The notes: a model not told the origin generated them from the letters alone. Shown: positions 1 through 9,867, numbered from the stretch's first letter. The stretch: DNA of 64,000 nucleotides from Bacteroidota bacterium (GCA_026416125.1 JAOAFT010000010.1:1-64000); one strand, 5' to 3'. Numbers and translations are program-made.

Positions 1-350
1 ATCCCAATGTTACATTGGATGAATTTGTAATCATGCCAAATCATATACACGGGGTTATTATAATCAATGAAAATGATATTGTAGGGGCAATTCATGAATT
101 GCCCCTACAGGATATAAAACAACGCCGGTTGATGACATTACCCAAAATCATTGGACGTTTTAAAATGAATGTTGGAAAACACATCAACCAATTACGCAAT
201 ACACCAGGTATCCCTGTGTGGCAACGCAATTATTACGAACATATTATTCGTAATGAAAAAGAATTAAACACCATCAGGGAATACATCATCAATAATCCAT
301 TACAATGGGAAATAGATTCAGAAAATCCAATAAATAAAAATGGAAAATAA
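1..350 (+). CDS. REP-associated tyrosine transposase (IS200/Y1 family), 5' end outside window
   Basis: Single-strand DNA transposase of the RAYT/IS200 type, which nicks at palindromic hairpins with a Tyr nucleophile and an HUH metal site. The frame is open from base 3 and reads PNVTLDEFVIMPNHIHGVI, so the true start lies left of the window. The HUH motif is the HIH in PNHIHGVI. The stretch WQRNYYEHIIRNEKELNTI near the C-terminus is typical of the family and holds the candidate catalytic Tyr. About 116 codons are visible, so roughly the N-terminal third is missing. The gene contains a perfect 28-bp palindrome, listed separately. The stop overlaps the next ORF by 11 bases. Family call is firm; whether the gene is active cannot be told. 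Confidence 0.85.
   Translation, partial: PNVTLDEFVIMPNHIHGVIIINENDIVGAIHELPLQDIKQRRLMTLPKIIGRFKMNVGKHINQLRNTPGIPVWQRNYYEHIIRNEKELNTIREYIINNPLQWEIDSENPINKNGK
81..108. repeat. Perfect 28-bp palindrome inside the transposase gene
   Basis: Fourteen bases, GTAGGGGCAATTCA, are followed directly by their exact reverse complement. The palindrome is translated in frame as VGAIHELPL. RAYT-type transposases act on REP-like hairpins, so this may be a resident copy or a target of the element's own hairpin. I did not find another copy of it in this window. Confidence 0.9.
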
Positions 351-1116
351 CATAACCATTGAATTGTTAAACACCTATGGCGAAAAATGGCTCAATGCTA
401 AAATTCAGCGAATGAAAAATCTCTTACAAATCGCTGAACCTGATGAGGCTCTTTACAGAGAGATTATGCTCTCCTTAGGATATCCCAAAAATAAAACCCA
501 ATTTCTGGAACTTGCTCTTATCCTCCCTTTTAAAGAACTAAAAACAATCAGAACAAGAGAAGAAATTGAAAAAGCTCTATTATACCGTGCAGGATTAATT
601 GACAAAGCAAACAATTTACCAGAAAATTTTGATCATTCATTAAAAATGGATAAATCAGTTTGGAATTTTAAAAACATTAGACCAGTAAACTATCCTTCAA
701 AGAGAATCTCTGCAATTTCATATTTACTTGACAAAACTACTACTGAAGGTATTGTACAATTTTTTACAAAAATGATAAATCAAGAAATAAAACCAATAAC
801 AACTCCTTCTATTGCCAAAAAAAGTGTATTAAACATTATGAACTTTCACCAAATTGGTACACAAAGAAAACAGGAGATGTTTTTTAATATCATACTCCCA
901 TTTATTATGGCTTTCCTTCCCAACGATGTAAGTAAGATTTCTAAATTTCTGCATGAAATCTTTGAAACCCATCCACCACTTGCTGAAAATTCTATAACAA
1001 AAGAGTTTAGAAATCGAGTAGGAAACGCTTCGAAAGAAAGTACTCCTTCTACAAGAAGTTACTTTGGAATACATTATTTCGTAAAAACACTTAGTATTGT
1101 TCAAGGGAACTCATAG
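340..1116 (+). pseudogene. DUF2851 family protein, C-terminal half only
   Basis: The 258 residues resemble the second half of DUF2851 proteins (function unknown, usually about 420-430 aa). The family-like stretches are LYREIMLSLGYPKNKTQFLELALILPF and, later, RPVNYPSKRISAISYLL. The usual N-terminal half is absent: the first ATG lies inside the last codons of the transposase gene, and nothing upstream matches. The C-terminus also lacks the Cys-rich tail I expect in this family. The simplest reading is a gene truncated by the transposase arrival. A shorter functional protein made by translational coupling to the transposase cannot be excluded. No function is assigned. Confidence 0.6.
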
Positions 1117-1309
1117 AATCCTTAATGGCATAGCAACGTATTTGCTCATCGCCGTGTTTTTCTCTTACCAAAGAATACATGAGGCTTTGGTATGGAAACC
1201 TACCATCGCAGTAAGTTTATCGACTCATTGATTCCTATTGAAAGTTTAGCATTTCATCGGGCTACAACGATCGAAAAAACTTCACGACGGCATGAGGAAG
1301 GATGACTTG

Positions 1310-2368
1310 TTAGAAAAATAGCTTCGCTAGTTTCAAGATTCCCTGTTTCCACGGTGTACGGTGGGAAATGCCCGTACGTTTTGCAAATTCATTGTAGTGC
1401 TCAAGGTACCACTGGTAATTCCGTATCAGCGCATCTTTATTTGAATACCGTGGAGTAAAACCAAGCACTCGTTCAGCCTTCTCGATTGAAACGAACGAAT
1501 CTTTTGCCACTGTTTCGTAAACCCATTGGTACAAGGGCGACAACTTGAGAAATTCAAAGATCCGAAGGAGCGCAATGACTGGACCAGCCGGAACACAGAC
1601 TATGCGCTTCCCTTTCCCTGCATAATCGAGCACAGCTTGGAAGTCTTCTTTGAGGGTCGTGAATTCTTTTGCACCAATGTTGAAGGTATCGTTTACAAGA
1701 GATTCATCGAGAGTAAGTACGAGTCCGATTGCCTCGCATAAGTCCTCAACATCTAAAAACTGATATCGATTCGTTCCTTTCCCGAGGATGGGAAAATGAT
1801 GACCTTCGGTAGCCCACTCATAGAGAAGTGCAAATACACCCAATCGTTCTGGTCCGATAAACGACTTCGGTCGAAGTATTGGTACACACATTCCTCGTGA
1901 TCGATACTGAAGGCACACGTCTTCTGCAAGAATTTTCGCTTTTCCGTATGGTCCTACACCAATAAGCGGATCCGATTCGAGGAGCGGATGATGGTCCGGT
2001 ACACCATAGACCGCCGTCGATGAGATGTGGACTACCCTTCGTATTCCATGATTCAAAGCACACTGGAGTACAATACGTGTACCATCGACATCTGTTGAAT
2101 AAATGTCTGCTTCGGAATAGAGTGGAAGTGCAGCAGCACAGTGTACTACTGCAGTACACCCTTGGAGAGCACGAGACACTGCTTCTGAATCCCTGATATC
2201 TCCTTTGAGAAATGTAATTGTACTTTTCTCAGGATAGTCAAAGTCAGCTATATCGAGAACTGTCAGGGATGCTACTCCATGGTTAAGTAAGTACCGTACA
2301 AGGTTAATCCCTAAGAATCCAGATCCACCCGTTACACAGATGTTCTGGTTTTGAAGTTGTGTCCTCAT
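1310..2368 (-). CDS. NAD-dependent epimerase/dehydratase (extended SDR)
   Basis: A 352-residue extended short-chain dehydrogenase. The N-terminal nucleotide-binding loop reads [12 protein letters not shown] (GxxGxxG), and the active-site pair is the YxxxK in GPYGKAK, with STAV supplying the Ser/Thr. Substrate is unknown; nucleotide-sugar or sterol/ceramide-like ketones are all possible for this family. I choose the ATG at 2368 over the upstream one at 2419, because it overlaps the stop of the preceding gene as ATGA and the Rossmann motif follows within ten residues. It is the last gene of the hldD, DHS-like, epimerase set. The C-terminal [17 protein letters not shown] is basic and amphipathic and might touch the membrane (inference). 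Confidence 0.8.
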   Translation of the reverse strand: MRTQLQNQNICVTGGSGFLGINLVRYLLNHGVASLTVLDIADFDYPEKSTITFLKGDIRDSEAVSRALQGCTAVVHCAAALPLYSEADIYSTDVDGTRIVLQCALNHGIRRVVHISSTAVYGVPDHHPLLESDPLIGVGPYGKAKILAEDVCLQYRSRGMCVPILRPKSFIGPERLGVFALLYEWATEGHHFPILGKGTNRYQFLDVEDLCEAIGLVLTLDESLVNDTFNIGAKEFTTLKEDFQAVLDYAGKGKRIVCVPAGPVIALLRIFEFLKLSPLYQWVYETVAKDSFVSIEKAERVLGFTPRYSNKDALIRNYQWYLEHYNEFAKRTGISHRTPWKQGILKLAKLFF

Positions 2369-3405
2369 CGTTCGCTCGTAAAAAGTGTTGAGAGCCGTTT
2401 TCGCCGTCGTTTCTTCCACTGTGCATTGTGGTACAAATAACTAAAGATTAGCGGTACAACTGTCGTTGCTTCTGCATAGACCATTTGCTCATAGGTGGTA
2501 TCGACTTTTCCCCACGAACTTGCTTCTTTGAGTGTTGAACTCGAACAGCCACCATCCCGTACATCGGCCACCGTAATTTGTATTGCATACTTGTGCATTG
2601 GCACTGGATATCCAAGAATTTCTGCACAAACTACTGTATCTTGAATAAAATTCTTTGGAACACCACCACCAACCATAAATAACCCAGATGACGGAGATTG
2701 AATTTTGATTTGGGTTAACTCGTAGAAATCTTTCACAGAGTCTATCCCAACGTATGCTTTCCCCTTCTTAATCCGTTCGTGTTGATGCTTTACCAACCCA
2801 AATCCTGCACTTGAATCAGAAAATGCAGGGCAAAATATTGGTACATCGTGCTCATAGGCTAACTGGACAAGGGAATTTTTCTTCTTTGCCTTCGTTGTTA
2901 ACCACTTCCCCATTTCGCGAATAAACTCGCGCGAAGAGTAGTACCCAGGTTCTAATGAGTCTGCGATACGTTTGATTGTTTCATCACAGTATTGGAGTTC
3001 TTCTTCATCAATGTACGTATCGTAAATACGATCGATGTAGAGCTTGCGCAAGAGTTTGTCATCGACATTCGGTGTACCTTTGTAGTGCTTAAAGCCAAGA
3101 GCTTCAAAGAAATCCATATCAACAATCGACGCACCTGTTGCAACAACGACGTCGATCATGTTGTACCGTACCATATCTGCATAAATGTTCATACAACCAC
3201 CAGCGCTAGTACTGCCCGCCAGCACTAACACAGTTGTACATTCTTTCTCATCAATCATCATTTTTGCAATTTCTGCGGCACGCGCAGTGTCCCGTGAACT
3301 AAAGGACATGTGGCTCATTGCCTGAATAATGGGTGTTGCATCGAATGATGTACCATCAATGTGCTTGATCGGTTCTCGCAAAAAGTCTTTTTTACCTTTC
3401 TTCAT
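2365..3405 (-). CDS. Deoxyhypusine synthase family protein
   Basis: A 346-residue member of the deoxyhypusine/homospermidine synthase family, which moves the aminobutyl group of spermidine onto an amine using NAD. Visible landmarks are SGGCMN-like [11 protein letters not shown], the glycine loop [12 protein letters not shown], and SSWGKV. The Lys of SSWGKV (about residue 300) matches the catalytic lysine of eukaryotic DHS (EAVSWGKI). Bacteria have no eIF5A, so the acceptor is probably a small polyamine or another protein (inference). The start is the ATG at 3405, preceded by GAAAGGGAG; the longer ORF from 3441 runs into hldD. It lies 22 bp downstream of hldD and overlaps the following epimerase by ATGA, so the three are probably co-transcribed. 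Confidence 0.85.
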   Translation of the reverse strand: MKKGKKDFLREPIKHIDGTSFDATPIIQAMSHMSFSSRDTARAAEIAKMMIDEKECTTVLVLAGSTSAGGCMNIYADMVRYNMIDVVVATGASIVDMDFFEALGFKHYKGTPNVDDKLLRKLYIDRIYDTYIDEEELQYCDETIKRIADSLEPGYYSSREFIREMGKWLTTKAKKKNSLVQLAYEHDVPIFCPAFSDSSAGFGLVKHQHERIKKGKAYVGIDSVKDFYELTQIKIQSPSSGLFMVGGGVPKNFIQDTVVCAEILGYPVPMHKYAIQITVADVRDGGCSSSTLKEASSWGKVDTTYEQMVYAEATTVVPLIFSYLYHNAQWKKRRRKRLSTLFTSER

Positions 3406-3427
3406 ATACTCCCTTTCATTCTCGCAC

Positions 3428-4396
3428 TTATAGTGTAGCATACCCTTTTAGTAAATAGTTTTGGACATAGTCTGCAACAGCATCTTCTAACGATGTTGGT
3501 TTATGCGGATATCCTGCATTCACCAGTTTCTCCATCCGTGCTTCGGTAAAGTACTGGTAACGATCTCGCAATTCATCGGGCATTTCAATGTATTCAATGG
3601 CTACTCGCTTCCCCATTGCCCTGAAAATTGCATGGGCAAGATCATTCCACGTACGGGCAGTGCCACTTCCGAGATTAAAAAGCCCATTCACGTTTGGGTG
3701 GTTGAGAAGCCACCAGAGAACTTCAGTGCAATCCTTCACGTAAATGAAATCGCGCTTCTGTTCACCATCTCGATACTCTGGTTTATAGGACTTGAACAAA
3801 CGCAATGAACCATTTTTCAGAATCTCGTCGTATGCCTTACAGACAACACTTCGCATTGGACCTTTGTGGTATTCATTGGGGCCAAAGACATTGAAGAATT
3901 TTATTCCAACGACATGCTGAAATAGCGCATTCCGTCGCACCCAACAATCAAAGATATGCTTAGAGAAACCATACGCATTGAGTGGTTCGTAGTGGTCCAA
4001 GAAAGATTCATCATCAGAAAAACCTTTTGTCCCATCACCATAGGTTGCAGCACTACTTGCATAAATGAAGCGTACAGAGTGTCGTACAGCCCACTCCACT
4101 AACCGCTGTGAATACCTATAGTTGTTCTCAATAAGGTGTTCAACATTTGTTTCTGTGGTTGATGAATTTGCACCCAGGTGAACAATTGCCGTAATTGTAG
4201 AAAATGCATTATTCGTAAGGTACTGAAGAAATGTTTCCTTGTTAAGGTAATCTGAAAATCGTTTTCCCACAATATTTTTCCACTTTTCAGATGTACCTAG
4301 TTCATCAACAATGAGGATATCATCTACATTCATCCTATTCAAGTGTGCCACAAAGCAACTTCCGATGAATCCCGCACCACCAGTGACAACAATCAT
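3428..4396 (-). CDS. hldD: ADP-L-glycero-D-manno-heptose 6-epimerase
   Basis: Converts ADP-D-glycero- to ADP-L-glycero-manno-heptose, the last step in making the inner-core heptose of lipopolysaccharide. The 322-aa length is normal for HldD/RfaD. VTGGAGFIGS is the NADP loop, YASSAATYGDG and the YxxxK of NAYGFSKHIFD form the active site, and the block FFNVFGPNEYHKGPMRSV is characteristic of HldD. The ATG at 4396 follows GAAAGGAGAACGCC, a good ribosome site. First gene of the run ending at 1310. It supports a Gram-negative cell with a heptose-containing LPS core. Confidence 0.93.
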   Translation of the reverse strand: MIVVTGGAGFIGSCFVAHLNRMNVDDILIVDELGTSEKWKNIVGKRFSDYLNKETFLQYLTNNAFSTITAIVHLGANSSTTETNVEHLIENNYRYSQRLVEWAVRHSVRFIYASSAATYGDGTKGFSDDESFLDHYEPLNAYGFSKHIFDCWVRRNALFQHVVGIKFFNVFGPNEYHKGPMRSVVCKAYDEILKNGSLRLFKSYKPEYRDGEQKRDFIYVKDCTEVLWWLLNHPNVNGLFNLGSGTARTWNDLAHAIFRAMGKRVAIEYIEMPDELRDRYQYFTEARMEKLVNAGYPHKPTSLEDAVADYVQNYLLKGYATL

Positions 4397-4411
4397 TGGC
4401 GTTCTCCTTTC

Positions 4412-4428
4412 ATTATACTAAGTATAAT
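4412..4428. promoter_or_regulatory. 17-bp inverted repeat just upstream of hldD
   Basis: ATTATACT, one base, then AGTATAAT: a perfect 8+1+8 palindrome ending 16 bases before the hldD start codon. It also holds -10-like TATAAT and TATACT hexamers on the minus strand. It could be an operator or part of a promoter, but AT-rich palindromes arise easily by chance. Confidence 0.35.
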
Positions 4429-4569
4429 ACGAAGAATTCGCACTCAGAGCAAGGTAACGTGTTACGATTTCTCTTATCGTGTTACTCATTGTAACTCTGT
4501 GTCGGTGTACCTCGTAGTGACCTGGGATAGAAAGGAAAACAGGTATAATACGTATTTGAGAAACGTGTT

Positions 4570-6831
4570 TCACAAACTCTTTCGGATATCTTCTGTAGCA
4601 GCAACCATATTTTTGAGCGCTAATTTTACCTCTTCCCATTTCCTCGTTTTTAGTCCACAGTCTGGATTAACCCACATCTTTGATTTATCCAACACCTGAA
4701 GTCGTAATAGAATTTGTTCCTTAAACTCATTAATAGATGGTATTCTTGGAGAATGAATATCATAAACACCCGGACCTATCTCATTTTTATAACCAGTAGA
4801 TTCAAATATTTTAAGGAGTTTATTACCACTTCTGGCTGTTTCGATAGTGATTACATCAGCATCCATTGCTTCGATAGTATGAATTATATCTTCAAACTCA
4901 CTATAGCACATATGAGTATGAATTTGAGTCTCTTTTTTAGCAAGTGAGATAGTTACCTTAAAACTTTCAACAGCCCATTCTTCATATTCTTTTATATTTT
5001 CTTTACGTAATGGATATCCTTCTTTAAAGGCGGCTTCGTCTACCTGAATAATTTTTATACCCGCCTCTTGGAGATCACTTATCTCATCTCTTAGAGCAAT
5101 AGCAATCTGTTTTGCCACTGTAGAACGAGGAACATCATCTCTTACAAAAGACCAGTTTACAATTGTTACTGGTCCAGTAAGCATCCCTTTGACAATCTTG
5201 TTTGTCTTACTTTGAGCATAAGTAATCCATTTAACAGTGATAGGTTGTGGTCTACTGATATCTCCAAAAATAATTGGAGGTTTTACACATCTACTCCCAT
5301 AACTTTGAACCCATCCATTTTTTGTAATATGAAATCCTCTCAAATTTTCTCCAAAGTATTCAACCATATCATTTCTTTCTGGTTCTCCGTGAACAAATAC
5401 ATCAAGTCCAGCCTCTTCCTGAAAAGCTATACACTCGTCAATATATTTCTTTATACCATCTTCATACTCTTGAGCAGAAATTATTCCATTCTTAAAGTCG
5501 CTCCGCAGTTTACGTATCTCACTTGTCTGAGGAAAGCTACCAATTGTTGTAGTAGGTAAAAGAGGTAACTTAAATTTTTCTTTCTGGATTTTATTCCTCT
5601 CCTCAAAAGAACCTTCTCTTTCTTTAGGAGAAATATTTTTAAGCTTTTGTATTACTTCTATATTGTTAATCAAATTAGAACTCTTTTTTAGCTCTATAAT
5701 TTTTTTGTTCTTTTCTAATTCTTCTTTGTATTGTGGTGATAGTTCGTTGGTGTTGAAAACTCTTCCCATAAAGGCAACTTCTTCTACTTTTTCTAAAGCA
5801 AAAGAGAACCATTTTTTTAGTTCACTGTCTGGCTCATTTTTTACAGTATATGGTACATGGAGAAGAGAACAACTTGTAGATATAATAATATCTTCCTTAG
5901 GAATTACCTTCTCTATTCTTCTTAGAGAGGAAAGAATTTTCTCATAATCAGAAGTCCATATATTTCTTCCGTCAATAATACCAGCTATAAGTTTTTTATC
6001 TTTTATCAGATTGAGAGATTCAAAGTTTTTGGGTCCATATACAAAGTCTAATCCAATTCCCCATACATTACTTTCCACAAGTTCTCGTGTTGCTTCGGTA
6101 GAGTGTTCAAAGTAAGTAGTAACAATAATATTTATCTTCGAGCTAATAGAGGAAAGATATTGATAGGTCTTTCTAATATTTGACAATAGAGAAGGTACAG
6201 GATTTTTCACAAAAATTGGTTCTTCAAATTGAATGGTAAGTGAATCATCAATCTCCAAAAGCTTTTTAAGCAAGTCTCCATAAATAGGTATAATCTGATT
6301 AATATAGTAAAGAGTATCTTTATTATCTGTAATCTTTGAGAGTCCTACAAATGTTAAAGGACCAATTAAATTAATCTTAGTTTTTATTCCTATCTCTTTT
6401 GCTTCTTTGTATTCGTTAATAATTTTTTCTGGATTGAGATTAAATTTAATCTTACTATTTAACTCTGGTACAATATAGTGATAGTTAGTATTAAACCATT
6501 TTACCATTGCCATTGCTGGGATATCGTTAGTACCTCGAGCCATTGCAAAATATCTATCAATTGGATTTTCAATAGATAGAAATCTTTCTGGGATAGCATT
6601 TAACATTACTGCTGTGTCAAGCATTTGATCATAATAGCTAAAATCATTTGAGCTAATAAATTCAATTTCTCTTTTTTGTTGTTCTTGGAGATGTTTTTTT
6701 CGTAAAGAGGCTGCTGTTTTTATGAGCTCTTCAAGAGAGAGTTTCTTTGACCAGTAACTTTCGAGAGCTTTTTTTAACTCTCTATTTTCTCCAATTCGGG
6801 GAAAAGCAGTAATAAGAGTGTTTTTAATCAT
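4570..6831 (-). CDS. metE: Cobalamin-independent methionine synthase (MetE)
   Basis: Transfers the methyl group of 5-methyl-tetrahydropteroyl-polyglutamate to homocysteine without B12. At 753 aa it is the length of E. coli MetE. The zinc ligands are all present: H640 and C642 in HTHMCYSEF, E664 in TIETARS and C725 in NPDCGLKTR. The C-terminal barrel also carries IGPGVYDIHSPRIPS. It begins 85 bp after nrdG on the same strand, so it is probably the third gene of the riboswitch-led operon. Base and codon use differ from the neighbours: it is rich in AT, Lys, Ile and AGA. In the 60 bases from 5641 only 13 are G or C, against 30 in the 60 from 8041 in nrdD. This suggests recent acquisition. Confidence 0.97.
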   Translation of the reverse strand: MIKNTLITAFPRIGENRELKKALESYWSKKLSLEELIKTAASLRKKHLQEQQKREIEFISSNDFSYYDQMLDTAVMLNAIPERFLSIENPIDRYFAMARGTNDIPAMAMVKWFNTNYHYIVPELNSKIKFNLNPEKIINEYKEAKEIGIKTKINLIGPLTFVGLSKITDNKDTLYYINQIIPIYGDLLKKLLEIDDSLTIQFEEPIFVKNPVPSLLSNIRKTYQYLSSISSKINIIVTTYFEHSTEATRELVESNVWGIGLDFVYGPKNFESLNLIKDKKLIAGIIDGRNIWTSDYEKILSSLRRIEKVIPKEDIIISTSCSLLHVPYTVKNEPDSELKKWFSFALEKVEEVAFMGRVFNTNELSPQYKEELEKNKKIIELKKSSNLINNIEVIQKLKNISPKEREGSFEERNKIQKEKFKLPLLPTTTIGSFPQTSEIRKLRSDFKNGIISAQEYEDGIKKYIDECIAFQEEAGLDVFVHGEPERNDMVEYFGENLRGFHITKNGWVQSYGSRCVKPPIIFGDISRPQPITVKWITYAQSKTNKIVKGMLTGPVTIVNWSFVRDDVPRSTVAKQIAIALRDEISDLQEAGIKIIQVDEAAFKEGYPLRKENIKEYEEWAVESFKVTISLAKKETQIHTHMCYSEFEDIIHTIEAMDADVITIETARSGNKLLKIFESTGYKNEIGPGVYDIHSPRIPSINEFKEQILLRLQVLDKSKMWVNPDCGLKTRKWEEVKLALKNMVAATEDIRKSL

Positions 6832-6916
6832 TTTTTAATCTCCTTTTGTTGACGCGACAAAATTCGATTAGCTACTGCCATGGTATTCGGACTTAGAGCT
6901 TGCGTGTTATTGTTCT

Positions 6917-7600
6917 CTACCGAATCAACAATTCTATAGATGACGGAATTGCATTTCGAAGTTCACTCAATTCTTTTTGCGTATACGGCTCACAACGATG
7001 AAATGTATGCGGGCGACACTGTTGCAAGCATAAACGCTTGCATTCCCGGAGTGTTGTACTACAAAGCATGATGATATCATCGGGTTTGACAAAGTTCCTA
7101 CACATGGTAGTACGAAATTCATACTCAACCCCACTTGTAACAATGAATTCAATAGATAATTGCAACGATGTGAGATGGGTATCATTCATTATGACTCCTG
7201 AAACTTCAGAATAGTATTTTTTCACCAGAGCACTTTTTACATCCATGGCAATATAATCAATAAGTTTTTCATCAACACCGCGACGCACTACAGAGGGATA
7301 CGAACCATTTGTATCAAGCTTAACAAGATATCCGAGGTTCTTAATAGTCTCCAGAAATTGTAGTAGATCAGGTTGTAGTGTAGGTTCTCCACCTGTTACA
7401 ACAACACCATCGAGGAAATGCCTGTGTTGTTCAAGGTATTCAACAATGTACTGTTCTATGAATGTATTTTGCGTACGATGCCACAACAGACGATTGTGGC
7501 AGTATGGACACCGGAAATTGCAACCTTGTGTAAACACAACTGCAGCAACTTTTCCAGGGTAATCTATTAAACTTGTTTTTATAAATCCGCCTATTTCCAT
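6917..7600 (-). CDS. nrdG: Anaerobic ribonucleotide reductase activating protein (radical SAM)
   Basis: Radical SAM activase that installs the glycyl radical on NrdD. The CxxxCxxC cluster motif is in FTQGCNFRCPYCHNRLL near residue 27, followed by VVTGGEPTLQ, which is the SAM-binding GGE motif. Length is 227 aa, at the upper end for the NrdG/PflA-like group. The start codon lies inside the last codons of nrdD (10-base overlap), as expected for a translationally coupled partner. It probably works under low oxygen. Confidence 0.93.
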   Translation of the reverse strand: MEIGGFIKTSLIDYPGKVAAVVFTQGCNFRCPYCHNRLLWHRTQNTFIEQYIVEYLEQHRHFLDGVVVTGGEPTLQPDLLQFLETIKNLGYLVKLDTNGSYPSVVRRGVDEKLIDYIAMDVKSALVKKYYSEVSGVIMNDTHLTSLQLSIEFIVTSGVEYEFRTTMCRNFVKPDDIIMLCSTTLRECKRLCLQQCRPHTFHRCEPYTQKELSELRNAIPSSIELLIR

Positions 7601-9759
7601 TCGATTGTCTGTTCAACAGGTAGTACAGATCGATCGAATAATCGCCGTTCTTTAAATTCAGCTTGTTTTCCCTCGTTCCAATGTTCGACAGGTCTCAAGT
7701 AGCCAACAATTCTTGAAAATACTTCGCAACGTACTCGTTCACCCGCGTGTTCACACGTCGGACAAAAGTGATGCTCACCAGCGAGATATCCATGTGTTGG
7801 ACATATACTAAACGTAGGGGTAAGCGTGATGTATGGTAACCGAAAATGATTTGTAATTTTTCTCACAAGCGATTTAACTGCCTCGCCTGTAATGTGCTGT
7901 TCGCCAACAAAAATATGGAAAACTGTACCACCTGTGTACCTTGTCTGAAGCTCATCTTGTAATGAGAGTGCTTCATATAAATCATCGGTATAGGACACCG
8001 GAAGTTGCGTTGAGTTCGTGTAGTATGGATGCGCTCCCTCCTCCTGGACTGCTACTTCGTTCGCTACGATAATATCGGGGTACAGCGCTTTATCAATGCG
8101 TGCAAGACGATACGACGTACTTTCAGCAGGAGTTGCCTCAAGGTTATACATATTTCCTGTTTCGTCCTGGTATTCCTGTAAGCGCGAGCGCATTACATCC
8201 ATTACCCGAAGTGCAAACTCATACCCGGCCGGTTCTGCGATAGACACACCAAGAAAGTTTACAACACACTCATTCATTCCTACAATACCAATCGTCGAAA
8301 AATGATTTTTCCAATACGATCCTGAACGTTCTTTCACGGTACGAAGGTAGTACTTTGAGTACGGATAGAGCCCCTGTTCTGTAAGTCGTTCAATAACTTT
8401 TCGTTTTGTCTCAAGACTTTCTTTAGCCAAGTCCATGAGTTGTAACAGCTTTGTAAAGAATTCATCTTCAGTGCTTGAGAGATATCCGAGTCGAGGCAAA
8501 TTGATCGTTACAACACCGATACTGCCAGTGAGAGGCTTTGCACCAAAGAGACCACCTCCGCGTTTTTTGAGTTCACGTTTATCTAACCGTAATCGACAGC
8601 ACATACTTCGGACATCATCTGGTTGCATGTCTGAATTGATAAAGTTCGAAAAGTATGGAATACCATACTTAGCAGCCATTTCCCAAATGTTCTTGTATGC
8701 AGGGTTCTCCCATTCAAAATCACGTGTAATGTTGTATGTCGGTATAGGGAACGAGAATACTCTCCCTTTAGCATCCCCATCGAGCATAACTTCTGCAAAT
8801 GCCGCATTGAAAAGATCCATTTCGTGCTGAAATTCACCGTACGTTGCATCTTGTAATTTTCCACCAATAACAACTGCCTGATTTTTCAGAAAGTCTGGTA
8901 CTTTGAGATCTAACGTAACGTTCGTGAACGGTGTTTGGAAGCCTACACGTGTTGGCACATTGACATTGAAGAGAAACTCTTGCAATGCTTGTTTTACTTG
9001 ACCATAGTCTAATCCATCGTAGCGAATAAAGGGAGCGAGGTATGTGTCGAAATTCGAAAATGCTTGTGCACCCGCTGCTTCACCTTGAAGTGTATAGAAA
9101 AAATTTACAATTTGGCCCAACGCCGAGCGAAAATGTTTTGCTGGACTACTTTCAATTTTCCCTTCTGCACCCTGAAATCCAGAAAGTAACAAGTCTTGTA
9201 AATCCCATCCGACACAGTACACACTTAAGAAGCCCAGATCATGGATGTGGAAATCACCAGTTACATGTGCTTCACGCACACGAGGTGAATAAATACGTTC
9301 GAGCCAATACTGTGAACTAATAGTTGACGAAATATGTTGATGTAATCCTTGGAGTGAGTAGGTTGAGTTTGCGCTTTCTTTTACACGCCAATCGTTTCGG
9401 TGTAAGTACTGCTCAACAACATCGATGGATGAGAATAATTCTTTTGTGTTTCGGAGATGTTCATGCTGCTTCCTGTAAAGAATGTACGCCTTTGCTGTGT
9501 GGAAAAGTCTATGTTCAAACAAAGTCATTTCAACCGCATCCTGCACTTCCTCAACAGTTGGTACTGCACGATCGGCACGGAAGAGATCGAGTCTACGAAG
9601 AACATCGAGCATGAGTTGCTCTGCAAGTACTTTATCGCGTATGTTCGTTGCATGGAGTGCTTTTGTGATTGCAACGGTTATTTTATGTGGTTGAAATGGT
9701 ACAACCCGTCCATCCCGTTTGATAATCGATAGTGTAGTAACACTTCCATTGCTTTGCAT
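7591..9759 (-). CDS. nrdD: Anaerobic ribonucleoside-triphosphate reductase (class III)
   Basis: Reduces ribonucleoside triphosphates to deoxynucleotides by a glycyl radical mechanism, without oxygen or B12. The N-terminal ATP cone (about residues 8-100) reads IIKRDGRVVPFQPHKITVAI. Candidate active-site cysteines are in YCVGWDL and GMNECVVNF. The C-terminal zinc site is built from CPTHGYL, CPTC and VRCEV, and the radical glycine is about G686 in RIVGYLRP. Length is 722 aa, normal for the class. The ATG is preceded by GGAAGGAGG. It is the first gene after the cobalamin riboswitch and is coupled to nrdG. Confidence 0.96.
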   Translation of the reverse strand: MQSNGSVTTLSIIKRDGRVVPFQPHKITVAITKALHATNIRDKVLAEQLMLDVLRRLDLFRADRAVPTVEEVQDAVEMTLFEHRLFHTAKAYILYRKQHEHLRNTKELFSSIDVVEQYLHRNDWRVKESANSTYSLQGLHQHISSTISSQYWLERIYSPRVREAHVTGDFHIHDLGFLSVYCVGWDLQDLLLSGFQGAEGKIESSPAKHFRSALGQIVNFFYTLQGEAAGAQAFSNFDTYLAPFIRYDGLDYGQVKQALQEFLFNVNVPTRVGFQTPFTNVTLDLKVPDFLKNQAVVIGGKLQDATYGEFQHEMDLFNAAFAEVMLDGDAKGRVFSFPIPTYNITRDFEWENPAYKNIWEMAAKYGIPYFSNFINSDMQPDDVRSMCCRLRLDKRELKKRGGGLFGAKPLTGSIGVVTINLPRLGYLSSTEDEFFTKLLQLMDLAKESLETKRKVIERLTEQGLYPYSKYYLRTVKERSGSYWKNHFSTIGIVGMNECVVNFLGVSIAEPAGYEFALRVMDVMRSRLQEYQDETGNMYNLEATPAESTSYRLARIDKALYPDIIVANEVAVQEEGAHPYYTNSTQLPVSYTDDLYEALSLQDELQTRYTGGTVFHIFVGEQHITGEAVKSLVRKITNHFRLPYITLTPTFSICPTHGYLAGEHHFCPTCEHAGERVRCEVFSRIVGYLRPVEHWNEGKQAEFKERRLFDRSVLPVEQTIEWK

Positions 9760-9867
9760 AGCATCCTCCTTCCATATGATTTATTAAATAGTAACGAAAG
9801 CAATGGATGAAAAGAACTATAAGAGGTAAAACTTGCCTCTCACGCTTTTCACCCGAAAGCTGAGATC

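Noticed and set aside
829-1104. Antisense frame over the DUF2851 fragment
   Set aside because: No family-like motifs or ribosome site; it mirrors the coding frame on the other strand.
2369-2419. Longer N-terminus for the 1310-2368 epimerase
   Set aside because: It lies inside the DHS-like gene; the ATGA-coupled start puts the Rossmann motif at the usual place.
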